Assembly: GCA_964586775.1 (NCBI GenBank) | Contig: CAZPJD010000032.1 | Location: forward strand, 1-24,499 | Direction of reading: 5' to 3' | DNA from: JADLEX01 sp964586775 | GTDB lineage: Bacteria > Lernaellota > Lernaellaia > JACKCT01 | Length of the DNA stretch: 24,499 nt | Shown here: positions 1-7,594 of the stretch, one piece after another | How positions within the stretch are numbered: the stretch's first letter is position 1 | Layout: every line of letters starts with the position of its first letter | Notes under the pieces: generated by a model | What the model was told of the DNA's origin: nothing | The model's database searches: none | The model's input: the letters and a program-made list of their open reading frames with translations, nothing else | Translations under genes and position numbers: made by a program

Positions 1-477
1 CACCACGATCCAGCCCAGCAGGAATTGCAGGATTCCGCCCGTGAAGTGAATGACGCTACCCCAGATCGGTCGGCCCTTGGCCAGCACCTCGGGGTGCGAG
101 TAAAGCGTCCAGACGGCGAAGATCGAAAGCGCGATGGGGAAGCACCGCGGCAGCCACGTCAGATAAAGGAAAAACGACGCGGCAAGGCCGACAAACGCGA
201 CGACGAGAAGCTGCGTCGCGGTGATGTCGCCGGTCAGGACCGGGTGATGGCCGAGGCGCGCATTGGCGCGGTCCGTCTCGATGCCGCCCCATGAGTTCAG
301 CGCGTAAACGTAGATGACCAGGCCGTAGGTGGACGGCAGAAACTTGAGGATGTCCACGAACTCGGCGCGCGTCACGTGCGTGAGGGCGAAGAAGGTGCCG
401 ATCAGCGGAAATCCGACCATCAGCGTCGATTCGAGCGCGCGGATCGCCTTCAGGAATACGACGACGCGCCTCATCAT
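1..477 (-). CDS. UbiA-like membrane prenyltransferase, C-terminus cut by window edge
   Basis: The frame is open from an ATG at 477 (a second in-frame ATG follows at 474) to the left edge, giving about 159 residues of the N-terminal part. It is very hydrophobic. The stretch NSWGGIETDRAN, followed by HHPVLTGDIT, aligns with the UbiA-family first motif (NDxxDxxxD, then RPLPSG), and LYSHPEVLAKGRP resembles the loop near the second motif. UbiA enzymes move prenyl groups, or lipid-linked ribose phosphate in DPPR synthases, onto acceptors at the inner membrane. Here the first two Asp of the motif are Ser and Gly; only the third Asp and the following Arg remain, so activity or substrate may differ. 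The start overlaps the stop of the upstream glycosyltransferase as ATGA, which implies one operon and translational coupling. The family call is fairly firm and the substrate is unknown. Confidence 0.72.
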   Translation of the reverse strand, partial: MMRRVVVFLKAIRALESTLMVGFPLIGTFFALTHVTRAEFVDILKFLPSTYGLVIYVYALNSWGGIETDRANARLGHHPVLTGDITATQLLVVAFVGLAASFFLYLTWLPRCFPIALSIFAVWTLYSHPEVLAKGRPIWGSVIHFTGGILQFLLGWIVV

Positions 478-2471
478 CTCGAATCCGGATAGTTCCGCAC
501 CACGTAGGTTTCCGTGTAGTCGTCGAGCGCCACGATGCGCGGGTCGCCCTCGGGCGTCCACCACAGCACGTGACCCTTTTGGCCGGGGAAGTTGCGCGCG
601 AGGAATTCTTTGTCGCGTTCCGGGCCGTAATTCAGCATGAAGTGCAGCCGGTCCCCGAGAAGCGGATTCGTGTCTTTTCGTCCCGCCACCCACGAATCCT
701 GAAAGTCGCCCTTGAGGTAGTAGTCGGTGAAGACAACGCCCTCGTCGATGCCGCGATCGGCCAGCAATTCATAAGGTTCGTTCACGCGCTCGGATACTCG
801 CATCAGCGCGCGAAGGAAGGTCTGCGTGGTGGATGCCACCGCGAGCAGCGTGCAGACCGCGACAAACGCCGCCACATAGGAGCGTCCCTCGTCGCCGTCG
901 TATCTCTCGGCGAGCCAATCGGACGCCGCAAGCACGCCACGCGCCCCGAGCAGCGAAAGCGGCAACAGCAGCTCATAGTAGAGCACGGGACCCGTGTCGG
1001 AGACGCCAGGCCAAAAATAGAAGAAGAAAACGATGAAGTTGAGAACAATCGGCCCGGCGAGCCACAGGTCGATCCCGCGGAACCGGCGCAGTGCGAAAAG
1101 CGCGATGACCGGCAGGAACCCGATCGGCCAACCGAGCAGCCAGATGTTGAGACGCAGGAAATTGTTCAGCAGATTCTCGAAGCCCAATGTCGGCGTGTGA
1201 ACGATGTTCCACGCGCCCTTGTCGAACCCGAAGGGAGAATCGTAGGGCAGTTTGCCCAGCCAGACCGCGTGATAGTTCGTCAGGAACGGCGATCCGTTCG
1301 CGAGCCAGTTGAGCAGCAGATACGACCCGAGCACGACGCCCATCACCGCGCCGACGATCACGACCCGCTTCCAAGCCCGCCCCAGAACCCATTCCACGCG
1401 CCCGCGAATCCCGCCGCCCGCGTCGTCGCGCCGCCGGATGCGAATGACGTGCGCCCCGGCGAGCACAAGCGCCGTCGGCAGCGCCAACACCAGCACCGTC
1501 GCGCTGCGCACGTGAAACGCGAGGCCGAAGAACACCGCCGCGAGCACGGCGTCGCGCGTGCGTTCGGTACGGATCGCGCGCACGGTGAAGTACGCGAACC
1601 ACGTGAGGAATAGCAACGTGGACGGGTGCGAGAGGATCGTTGCCGACATCGAAAGGAACATCGGCGATACGGCCATCAGAAAGACGGCGAGCAGAGCCGT
1701 GGGTGTGTCGAAAAGTTCGCGTCCGAGCCGGAAAACGCCGAAGAGCGTGAAAAGCGCGGCAATGAGCGTCATGACGCGCGAATAACCGACGAGTGTTCCG
1801 GGTAGCAAAAAGAAACTGTGGCCGAAGGGATATTGGCCGTAGATGCGGCCGTTGTTCACGAGAAAGATGTTGTCGTCGAACATCCGGTCGTCGCCGGGAA
1901 GCGACGGCAGGGCAAGTCGGCCGCTCGCAAAGATGCGCGCCTGAAACTCGTAGACGTTTTCGTCGTCGGTGATGGGCGTGTTGTGCAGAACGAGCGCACC
2001 GATCAGCGCGATGGAAATCCCCGCAAAAACGACCAATCCGATCAGCGCGCGCCGCACGGCGGTCTCGTCGCGCGACCACGCACGCAGGCGCGTCACCAGA
2101 CGCATCCCCAGAGAGCCCGCGAGGCCGAGCGTCAGGAACACCGCCGCCGGGAGCATAAGCAGCGTGGTCGCCATGAAGAGCTGTTCGTTTTTCGAGAGCG
2201 AAAAGACCGCGTTGATGCCCGTTTCGTCGGGGCCGTATTCGCGCATGTTCGCGAAATCGCCCGCGAATCGGTTGACGAAAAAGAATCCACCGACCAGCAC
2301 GATTCCCCACACGACGAGCGAAACGACGCCGAAACCCCGGCTGCCGGACTGGTAGTGTTCGGCCAGCGTAAAGGGGTCCGCCTTCGCTTGCCGGATTGCC
2401 GGGACGGATTCGAGTGCGGAACGGGTCTCGGACAAATGCGGCCTCGATGCCTTTGATTCAGGATCGGTCAC
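474..2471 (-). CDS. GT-C type membrane glycosyltransferase (PMT/ArnT-like)
   Basis: The protein has 665 residues: a cytoplasmic N-terminus of about 48 residues, then roughly a dozen hydrophobic segments, then a soluble C-terminal part of about 100 residues. After the second or third membrane segment comes a periplasmic loop with TDDENVYEFQARIF (about residues 167-180), the acidic motif of GT-C enzymes such as ArnT and protein mannosyltransferases, followed by GQYPFGHSFFLLPG. Such enzymes take a sugar from a polyprenyl-phosphate donor and transfer it outside the inner membrane to lipid, glycan or protein. The start is GTG; no clear Shine-Dalgarno site precedes it and a predicted promoter lies only about 12 nt upstream, so the message may be nearly leaderless. 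It is coupled by a 4-bp overlap to the UbiA-like gene. The acceptor cannot be read from sequence. Confidence 0.8.
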   Translation of the reverse strand: MTDPESKASRPHLSETRSALESVPAIRQAKADPFTLAEHYQSGSRGFGVVSLVVWGIVLVGGFFFVNRFAGDFANMREYGPDETGINAVFSLSKNEQLFMATTLLMLPAAVFLTLGLAGSLGMRLVTRLRAWSRDETAVRRALIGLVVFAGISIALIGALVLHNTPITDDENVYEFQARIFASGRLALPSLPGDDRMFDDNIFLVNNGRIYGQYPFGHSFFLLPGTLVGYSRVMTLIAALFTLFGVFRLGRELFDTPTALLAVFLMAVSPMFLSMSATILSHPSTLLFLTWFAYFTVRAIRTERTRDAVLAAVFFGLAFHVRSATVLVLALPTALVLAGAHVIRIRRRDDAGGGIRGRVEWVLGRAWKRVVIVGAVMGVVLGSYLLLNWLANGSPFLTNYHAVWLGKLPYDSPFGFDKGAWNIVHTPTLGFENLLNNFLRLNIWLLGWPIGFLPVIALFALRRFRGIDLWLAGPIVLNFIVFFFYFWPGVSDTGPVLYYELLLPLSLLGARGVLAASDWLAERYDGDEGRSYVAAFVAVCTLLAVASTTQTFLRALMRVSERVNEPYELLADRGIDEGVVFTDYYLKGDFQDSWVAGRKDTNPLLGDRLHFMLNYGPERDKEFLARNFPGQKGHVLWWTPEGDPRIVALDDYTETYVVRNYPDSR

Positions 2472-2489
2472 GCGGGAAAAATCGCGCGT

Positions 2490-2518
2490 ACGCTAGGAAA
2501 TGACCCCGGGAAAGTCAA
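2490..2518 (-). promoter_or_regulatory. Predicted sigma70-type promoter for the GT-C/UbiA-like pair
   Basis: On the minus strand TTGACT (2518-2513) is followed after 17 nt by TAGCGT (2495-2490). Transcription would start near 2483, about 12 nt before the GTG start. The -35 is strong and the -10 matches only the TAnnnT core. It lies between a hairpin after the receptor gene and the glycosyltransferase, as expected for a new transcription unit. Confidence 0.5.
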
Positions 2519-2549
2519 CGCGAAATCGCCATCCAGCATCGGCGAAACC

Positions 2550-2572
2550 GCCTTCGCGGGCGTCGCGAAGGC
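2550..2572 (-). terminator. Hairpin after the TonB receptor gene, terminator-like
   Basis: A perfect 9-bp inverted repeat, GCCTTCGCG and CGCGAAGGC, encloses a 5-nt loop, starting 11 nt past the receptor stop codon. On the minus strand it is followed by GGTTTCGCC rather than a true U run, so it may be a weak intrinsic terminator or an RNA-stabilising hairpin. Confidence 0.5.
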
Positions 2573-2582
2573 CAGCGCGAGG

Positions 2583-4547
2583 TCAATACATGAGCCGGAT
2601 TCCGCCGTGGACGAATCGGCCCGCCATGGGCTGATGACGATCCAATTCGTAGTACACGTCAGCCGCGTTTTGACCGGCGAGCCAAAGTTCGAGGTTGTCG
2701 CGGTAGTTGTACGAAAGTCGCGCGTGCACGAGCGAATAGAAGGGCAGGGGGTCGACGTCGCCCAGAACGCTGTCGGCACGGTCGGAGACGTAGCTCCATC
2801 CCAGCGCCGCGCCGAGCCCCATTTCGAGCCGATACGAAACCAGCGCGTCGGCATCGTGCGCGGGGGCGAAGAGAGGATCGACCGCGTCCTCGATACCCGG
2901 CAGGTCGGGCTCGTACTTCGATGCCGCGAACGTGTACGCCGCGCGCGCATAAAGGCGTTCGACGGGACGGGCGAAAACCGCCGCGGTCGCGCCGCCCGTG
3001 GTGATGGTTCCGCCGTTTTCGAGCGGACCGAACGCAAACGCGAGGTCGTCGTAGGACGCGCGGATGACGTCGGTCGTTTCGCTGCCGAAGATCGCCAAAG
3101 AGCCGCCAACTTTGGTGGAACCGCCGTACCGTGAGCCGAGTTCGACCTGAGACGTGCGCTCGGGCTCGAGTTCGACGTTGCCGTTTTCCTCGTCGAAAAG
3201 TTCCACGAGCGTTGGGAACCGTCCTTTGAGCGCGGCGCTCGCGTAGACGTCCACGCCGGAAAAGGGGCCGACGACGACCGAACCGCGCGGCCCGATCAGG
3301 GACAGCGCGTCGGGCGATTCGTCGGCGGCCTCGAAATCGGCGGCGACGGATTCGTACGCCACGCCGACGCCGATCACGACCTTTTCGTGGGGACGCACAT
3401 CATCCTCGATCGCGGCCATGAGTTGCTCGCGGCCGAATTCGTCGCGATCGAAACCCTGACGCCACTCGTCGGCGTCATCCGTGCGCCATTCGCCGGTCAG
3501 GCGAATGCGCGACCACGGCCCAAAATCGAGCGTCGGCGCGAGCCGCGCCCCGAAGCGCAGATCGCGGTCGTGGAACTCGCGAAACTCTGTTTGCGCGTCG
3601 CGGTCGGCGAAGCGGTCCAGCCGTTCGGCGTCCTCGCTCACGTAGGCCAGCCCCCGCAGCTCGAAGACGCGCGCGGGCTTGGTCAGGATGTGCATGCGCC
3701 CGGTCACGCGGCGGCGATGGCCGATGCGGTCGGTTTCGTTGGTCGGGCGCGTCAGGTCGATGGGGATTCCCGCCTCGTCCTGTTCGTATGATCCGCCGGC
3801 GAAGATCGAAAACACGTCGCCGACGATCGCCCCGGTGCGGCCGTAAAAGTTGTCGCGGCGAAAGTCCGAATTCTCCCGCTCGCCGCCGGCCTCGTCGGGA
3901 ATCTCGTCGAAGCTCGCCGGGAGCAAAAAGCTCGCCGCCTCGTCGTGCGACGCCGCTCCGTAGTAATTGAACGCGCCCGCCGTGTCGCCAAGCCACAGCG
4001 AATACAGCATGGCGCGACCCGTTCCGCCGGCCGTCTCAAATTGCGTGGAGAAACGATCCCGCACCTGCCGCGTGAGGATTTCGACGACGCCCGCGTCGGC
4101 CGAAGCGCCATACCGGGCGGCGACGGGACCCGTGCTCACGCGGATCAGGGCGATGTGCGCCAAGGGAATTCGCCCCAGATCGGTCGTCCCGAACCGCGCG
4201 TGATCGACGGGAACGCCGTCGACGAGCACGCGAAGCGCGCGGGGATCGCGCCCCCGCAGGCGGATTTCACGTTCCAGGCGTCCGTCGCGCGTGTCGCCGA
4301 CGTTGACGAAACCGCCGACCAGCAGATCCAGCGCTTCGGCGACGTCCCGCGCCCCGAGCGCTTCCAGGTCGTCGGGCCCGTACTCCACGACGCTCGCGCC
4401 GCGATCGGCGTTCACGTCGCCGATGGGGTCGAGCAGTCGAGCCGCGCCGAAATCGGCATAGGTGGCGTCATCGAAGAGCGGGGACTGTGCATAGGCGTTC
4501 GCAGCGGCGATCAGCAGGGCGAACGCGGCAAAAATCCAGCGATGCAT
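2583..4547 (-). CDS. TonB-dependent outer-membrane receptor, BtuB-like
   Basis: The 654-residue protein starts with a signal peptide (MHRWIFAAFALLIAAANAYA). A plug domain follows at about residues 50-165, with VVEYGPDDLEALG, LRGRDPRALRVLVDGVPV and VSTGPVAARYGASADAGVVE, the last being the typical end of the plug. The rest is a 22-strand type beta barrel rich in alternating Tyr/Arg/Asp strands and ends in GGIRLMY, a C-terminal aromatic signature for outer-membrane insertion. The length is close to BtuB (about 600) and shorter than most siderophore receptors. Such receptors import cobalamin, iron chelates or other scarce ligands using TonB-ExbBD energy. No clear TonB box is visible between the signal peptide and plug. 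The promoter leaves a leader of only about 17 nt, so no cobalamin riboswitch fits. No partner transporter lies nearby, so the ligand is open. Confidence 0.88.
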   Translation of the reverse strand: MHRWIFAAFALLIAAANAYAQSPLFDDATYADFGAARLLDPIGDVNADRGASVVEYGPDDLEALGARDVAEALDLLVGGFVNVGDTRDGRLEREIRLRGRDPRALRVLVDGVPVDHARFGTTDLGRIPLAHIALIRVSTGPVAARYGASADAGVVEILTRQVRDRFSTQFETAGGTGRAMLYSLWLGDTAGAFNYYGAASHDEAASFLLPASFDEIPDEAGGERENSDFRRDNFYGRTGAIVGDVFSIFAGGSYEQDEAGIPIDLTRPTNETDRIGHRRRVTGRMHILTKPARVFELRGLAYVSEDAERLDRFADRDAQTEFREFHDRDLRFGARLAPTLDFGPWSRIRLTGEWRTDDADEWRQGFDRDEFGREQLMAAIEDDVRPHEKVVIGVGVAYESVAADFEAADESPDALSLIGPRGSVVVGPFSGVDVYASAALKGRFPTLVELFDEENGNVELEPERTSQVELGSRYGGSTKVGGSLAIFGSETTDVIRASYDDLAFAFGPLENGGTITTGGATAAVFARPVERLYARAAYTFAASKYEPDLPGIEDAVDPLFAPAHDADALVSYRLEMGLGAALGWSYVSDRADSVLGDVDPLPFYSLVHARLSYNYRDNLELWLAGQNAADVYYELDRHQPMAGRFVHGGIRLMY

Positions 4548-4570
4548 CCGATCCTCGTTTGAGTGCGGCC

Positions 4571-4599
4571 ACTATAGAGATCGGCGAACGGGCAGGCAA
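4571..4599 (-). promoter_or_regulatory. Predicted promoter of the TonB receptor
   Basis: Minus strand: TTGCCT (4599-4594), a 17-nt spacer, TATAGT (4576-4571). The start of transcription would be near 4564, and the short leader carries an AGGA Shine-Dalgarno site before the ATG at 4547. It is divergent from the promoter of the sugar transferase gene and has the same -35 hexamer. Confidence 0.62.
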
Positions 4600-4626
4600 G
4601 AAACCGGCGTGTCGCAAGGATATTCG

Positions 4627-4655
4627 TTGCCTGGCGCACGTCTTGATCCTAGAAT
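4627..4655 (+). promoter_or_regulatory. Predicted promoter of the sugar-phosphate transferase
   Basis: Plus strand: TTGCCT (4627-4632), a 17-nt spacer, TAGAAT (4650-4655). Transcription would begin near 4662, leaving a leader of about 27 nt that contains the GGAG Shine-Dalgarno site at 4678-4681. Confidence 0.6.
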
Positions 4656-4688
4656 TGCACGAACACGCGGACCGGTCGGAGTTGAGCC

Positions 4689-6104
4689 TTGTATCGCGAG
4701 CGGACATCCACGTTGACCGTGGTTTCGATCGTGCTGGACGTTTTGCTGGCCGGGGCCGCGTTTTTCGTCGCCTACCACGTGAAAATCCGGCTGCCGGGGG
4801 ATCTGGCGAGCCTCGGACGCATTTCCGAATACGGCTGGCTGTTGCTCATCTATCTCGTCGCGCTGGTGGCCTCGAACTATCTGCATGGCTTCTACACATT
4901 CGGCCGCACGCTCACGAACGGCGAAATCCTGACGCTGACCGCGCGATCCACGACCATTGTGATGCTGTGCATCATGGTGGTGCTCTTCGCGTTCAAGATC
5001 CAGTCGATCTCGCGCCTTTTCGTGGTCATGTTCGGCGTGATGCACTTCGCGCTCGCCGTGCTGGCCAAGCTGGCGATGAAGCGTGTCACCGGGCGCATGC
5101 AAAGCCAAGGATACAACGCGGTCAACGCGCTGGTCATCGGCACCGGGCCGCTGGCCAAACGCATGATCGCGAGCATTACGTCGCGGCCCGAGCTGGGATA
5201 CCGCATCATCGGGTGCGTCGATGTGGACCCCGCGTTGGTGGGAACCGATGTCGAAGGCGTCCGTGTGATCGGCCTGGCGGGCGATTTGGAAAACATTTTG
5301 TTGCGCGAGCAGGTGGACGAGGTGTTCTTTGCGATGCCCGCGCACCTGATCGGCAACCTGCCTCGCATCATCTGGGCGTGCGAGGAAATCGGCATTCGCT
5401 TCTCGCTCATGGCCGACTTTCTGCAAACCTCGATTGCCAAGGCGGGCGTGCGCTACTTTCTCGATGTGCCGTTGCTGACGTTCTCGACCACGCCGTCGCA
5501 GGTCGGCCAGCTCGTCATCAAGGCCGTCCTCGACCGCGTCCTGACGGCGATCGGGATCGTCGTTCTTGCGCCCTTTCTGGCCGCCATCGCCATCGCCATC
5601 AAGCTCGACAGCCCCGGGCCCGTGCTGTTTCGGCAGGTGCGTTCGGGGCTGAATGGACGACGATTCACGATGTACAAGTTCCGGACGATGGTCGAAAACG
5701 CCGAGCAGCTTCAGGAAGAATTGCGGCGCTTCAACGAGATGTCGGGCCCGGTGTTCAAGATGGCCCGCGATCCGCGCGTCACGCGGGTCGGGCGCTGGCT
5801 ACGCCGGACGAGCATGGACGAACTGCCGCAGCTCGTGAATGTGCTGATGGGCGACATGAGCCTCGTCGGGCCGCGCCCGCCGATCCCCGAGGAGGTCGAG
5901 CGCTACGAACGTTGGCAGCGCCGTCGCCTCTCGATGCGCCCGGGCCTAACCTGCTATTGGCAGATCTCGGGACGCAACGAGGTGAACTTTGCCGAGTGGA
6001 TGGAGATGGACCTGCTCTACATCGACAACTGGTCGCTCAAGCTCGACTTCGTGATCCTCGGCAAGACCATCCCCGCGGTCATCTCCGGCCGCGGCGCGCG
6101 CTGA
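4689..6104 (+). CDS. Polyprenyl-phosphate sugar-1-phosphate transferase (WcaJ/WbaP type)
   Basis: The 471-residue protein has four hydrophobic segments in the first 135 residues, a nucleotide-binding-like central domain (ALVIGTGPLAKRMI, about 146-235), a fifth segment near 285-305 and a C-terminal bacterial sugar transferase domain. That domain shows KLDSPGPVLFRQ (about 305), YKFRTM (about 328), DELPQLVNVLMGDMSLVGPRPP (from about 377) and RPGLTCYWQISGRN. These are signatures of enzymes that move a sugar phosphate, often glucose or galactose, from UDP-sugar to undecaprenyl phosphate, the first step of exopolysaccharide, capsule or O-antigen building. The start is TTG, chosen because GGAG at 4678-4681 lies 7 nt upstream and conserved sequence begins at once. 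No other polysaccharide genes adjoin it, which is unusual for this family. The sugar is not predictable. Confidence 0.9.
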   Translation: MYRERTSTLTVVSIVLDVLLAGAAFFVAYHVKIRLPGDLASLGRISEYGWLLLIYLVALVASNYLHGFYTFGRTLTNGEILTLTARSTTIVMLCIMVVLFAFKIQSISRLFVVMFGVMHFALAVLAKLAMKRVTGRMQSQGYNAVNALVIGTGPLAKRMIASITSRPELGYRIIGCVDVDPALVGTDVEGVRVIGLAGDLENILLREQVDEVFFAMPAHLIGNLPRIIWACEEIGIRFSLMADFLQTSIAKAGVRYFLDVPLLTFSTTPSQVGQLVIKAVLDRVLTAIGIVVLAPFLAAIAIAIKLDSPGPVLFRQVRSGLNGRRFTMYKFRTMVENAEQLQEELRRFNEMSGPVFKMARDPRVTRVGRWLRRTSMDELPQLVNVLMGDMSLVGPRPPIPEEVERYERWQRRRLSMRPGLTCYWQISGRNEVNFAEWMEMDLLYIDNWSLKLDFVILGKTIPAVISGRGAR

Positions 6105-6119
6105 CGCGCCCAAACCGCC

Positions 6120-7460
6120 TCACAGCGGCGGGTCGGGCAGGAACGAGTCGGCGATCTCCAGAATCGCGATCAGCGTCTGCTTGAATTCGTCGTATCCCGG
6201 ATCGACGTAGGTCTTGCCGAAATCGACGCGCGTGATGCCGAGATCGGGGATGATCGGCGGAATACCGAGCGCCTGAAGTATCGGGTTCAGGTCCGCGAGC
6301 GGAAACGGATTCGGCTGCGAGGGGTCCACATCCTTGGCCGTGTAATCCCAGAACGAGTTGCGCAGATCCTCGATCATCGTCCGGATGCCGTGCACCAGAT
6401 CCATCTGCTCGTCGGTCAGTTCGCCGACACCGGGCACGATGAGCGGCTCGCCGAAGTTCCACTGTCCGTCGCCGCTCCAGTCGTTGAAGGCGATCACGTC
6501 GTCGCTCTGGTCGTCGGTCTCGGCCTCGATGGCGGCCCACGCCGAGAGAAAATCGTCGCAGCCGTCGCCCACGGCCATACCCGCGGCGCGCAATTCGTCG
6601 ACGTTTTCGGGCGGCATCGTCAGGAAGTCGGGGTAGTTGGGGTCGGAGATCATGTCGAGCAGCACGTTGACGATCGCACCCAGAATATCTTCCTGCGGCC
6701 ACGGCCGGTCGACCACGTCGAGAATGACGAACGCGTAGGAGATGTCGACGTCGAGCGAAACGGCGGTCAGGTGGCGAAACAGTCCTGACATCACCCGCGC
6801 GAACCCCGATGATCCATGGAGTTCGGCGCGATCGAACTCGGTGCGCAGATCGGCGACGCGCTCGAAGTGCAGGATCACCGGCATCGCGTCGATCATGTAA
6901 GTGGGGGCGTCGTCCTGCTGCGCGATCCCGGCGTAATGGACGAGTTCGTCCGAGCGGTCGATCAGCAGACCGGTGAGCAGATCGTTCAGGATGTTGTCGA
7001 GCCAGTTGTCGTCGTCGTCCGCCTTGCCGACGGGGCCGCCGTATTCGAGCGACGCGACATAATCGTAGAGGATCGAGATGATGTCGAAGTGACGCAGCAG
7101 ATTGCCGAGAACCATCCCATACTGCGCCTCGACCACGTCGGGATCGATGTCGAGCGCCGCGCCGAAGTCCACGCGCGCCTTGTCGCCTTCGCCGATCTTC
7201 AGCCAGTCGCGGCCCGAGTCGAGCAGTTCCTGCACCGCCGGGTCGATCGTGTCGTCGTCGCCGGTGTCGTCGTCGGCGTCGTCGTCCGCATCGTCGTCGG
7301 TGTCGTCATCCGCGGTGTCGTCATCCGTGTCGTCGTCGGTGTCGTCGTCGCCGGGAGTGGCGCTGTCGTCGTCATCGTCGTCGCCGCAGCCACAGGCGGA
7401 TGCGAAGACGGCGAGGACCGCGCACACGAGAACGATGAACCGCTGCGAAGGAGTCTTCAT
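6120..7460 (-). CDS. Lipoprotein with poly-Asp linker and EF-hand-like loop, unknown function
   Basis: I start this gene at the ATG at 7460, giving 446 residues, because a lipoprotein signal begins there and a promoter sits just upstream; the frame is open farther but that part is not protein-like. The signal ends in VFASAC with the lipidated Cys at 23. Residues 27-70 are a linker with 30 Asp out of 44, mainly DDDT and DDDA units. A TPR-like helix pair follows (about 75-120, DWLKIGEGDKARVDFGAALDI), then a helical domain of unknown fold. DWSGDGQWNFGE at 327-338 fits a 12-residue EF-hand calcium loop. The protein is probably anchored to the outer membrane or surface, where the acidic linker could bind cations. 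It ends 15 bp from the convergent sugar transferase gene. The function is unknown. Confidence 0.82.
   Translation of the reverse strand: MKTPSQRFIVLVCAVLAVFASACGCGDDDDDDSATPGDDDTDDDTDDDTADDDTDDDADDDADDDTGDDDTIDPAVQELLDSGRDWLKIGEGDKARVDFGAALDIDPDVVEAQYGMVLGNLLRHFDIISILYDYVASLEYGGPVGKADDDDNWLDNILNDLLTGLLIDRSDELVHYAGIAQQDDAPTYMIDAMPVILHFERVADLRTEFDRAELHGSSGFARVMSGLFRHLTAVSLDVDISYAFVILDVVDRPWPQEDILGAIVNVLLDMISDPNYPDFLTMPPENVDELRAAGMAVGDGCDDFLSAWAAIEAETDDQSDDVIAFNDWSGDGQWNFGEPLIVPGVGELTDEQMDLVHGIRTMIEDLRNSFWDYTAKDVDPSQPNPFPLADLNPILQALGIPPIIPDLGITRVDFGKTYVDPGYDEFKQTLIAILEIADSFLPDPPL
7248..7382 (-). repeat. In-frame Asp-codon microsatellite (poly-Asp linker)
   Basis: The sequence is built of GAC/GAT triplets broken every third or fourth codon by Thr or Ala codons, coding residues 27-71 of the lipoprotein. 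Because units are multiples of three, slippage would change linker length without shifting the frame. The opposite strand reads as a serine-rich open frame that is only the shadow of this repeat. Confidence 0.85.
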
Positions 7461-7488
7461 GGGTCGCCCCGTCGATGAACCAAGGAAA

Positions 7489-7516
7489 ATCATAGCACGG
7501 CTCGGAACGCGGTCAA
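7489..7516 (-). promoter_or_regulatory. Predicted promoter of the poly-Asp lipoprotein
   Basis: Minus strand: TTGACC (7516-7511), a 16-nt spacer, TATGAT (7494-7489). The transcript would start near 7482, leaving about 22 nt before the ATG at 7460. This supports the shorter start of the lipoprotein. Confidence 0.6.
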
Positions 7517-7535
7517 ACCGACTTCGCATCACGGC

Positions 7536-7565
7536 TTGTCGGCGTGGCGACCTTTGAACTAAGAT
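7536..7565 (+). promoter_or_regulatory. Predicted promoter of the small lipoprotein
   Basis: Plus strand: TTGTCG (7536-7541), an 18-nt spacer, TAAGAT (7560-7565). The start of transcription would be near 7572, just before the ATG at 7595, which rules out the longer open frame beginning at 7544. The divergent promoter's -35 is 19 bp away. Confidence 0.5.
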
Positions 7566-7594
7566 CCGCGAACGAACGAACGGGGAACGGTCGA

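Noticed and set aside
4548..4688. Cobalamin riboswitch upstream of the BtuB-like receptor
   Set aside because: The predicted promoter leaves about 17 nt of leader, and no B12-box-like sequence is visible.
4487..6184. Long plus-strand open frame of 565 codons over the sugar transferase
   Set aside because: Arg/His/Pro-rich shadow of the real gene in another frame; no family motif, and the real frame has all sugar transferase signatures.
7102..7557. Serine/valine-rich plus-strand open frame opposite the lipoprotein
   Set aside because: It is the complement of the poly-Asp triplet repeat (GTC/TCG reading), so the Ser runs are an artefact.
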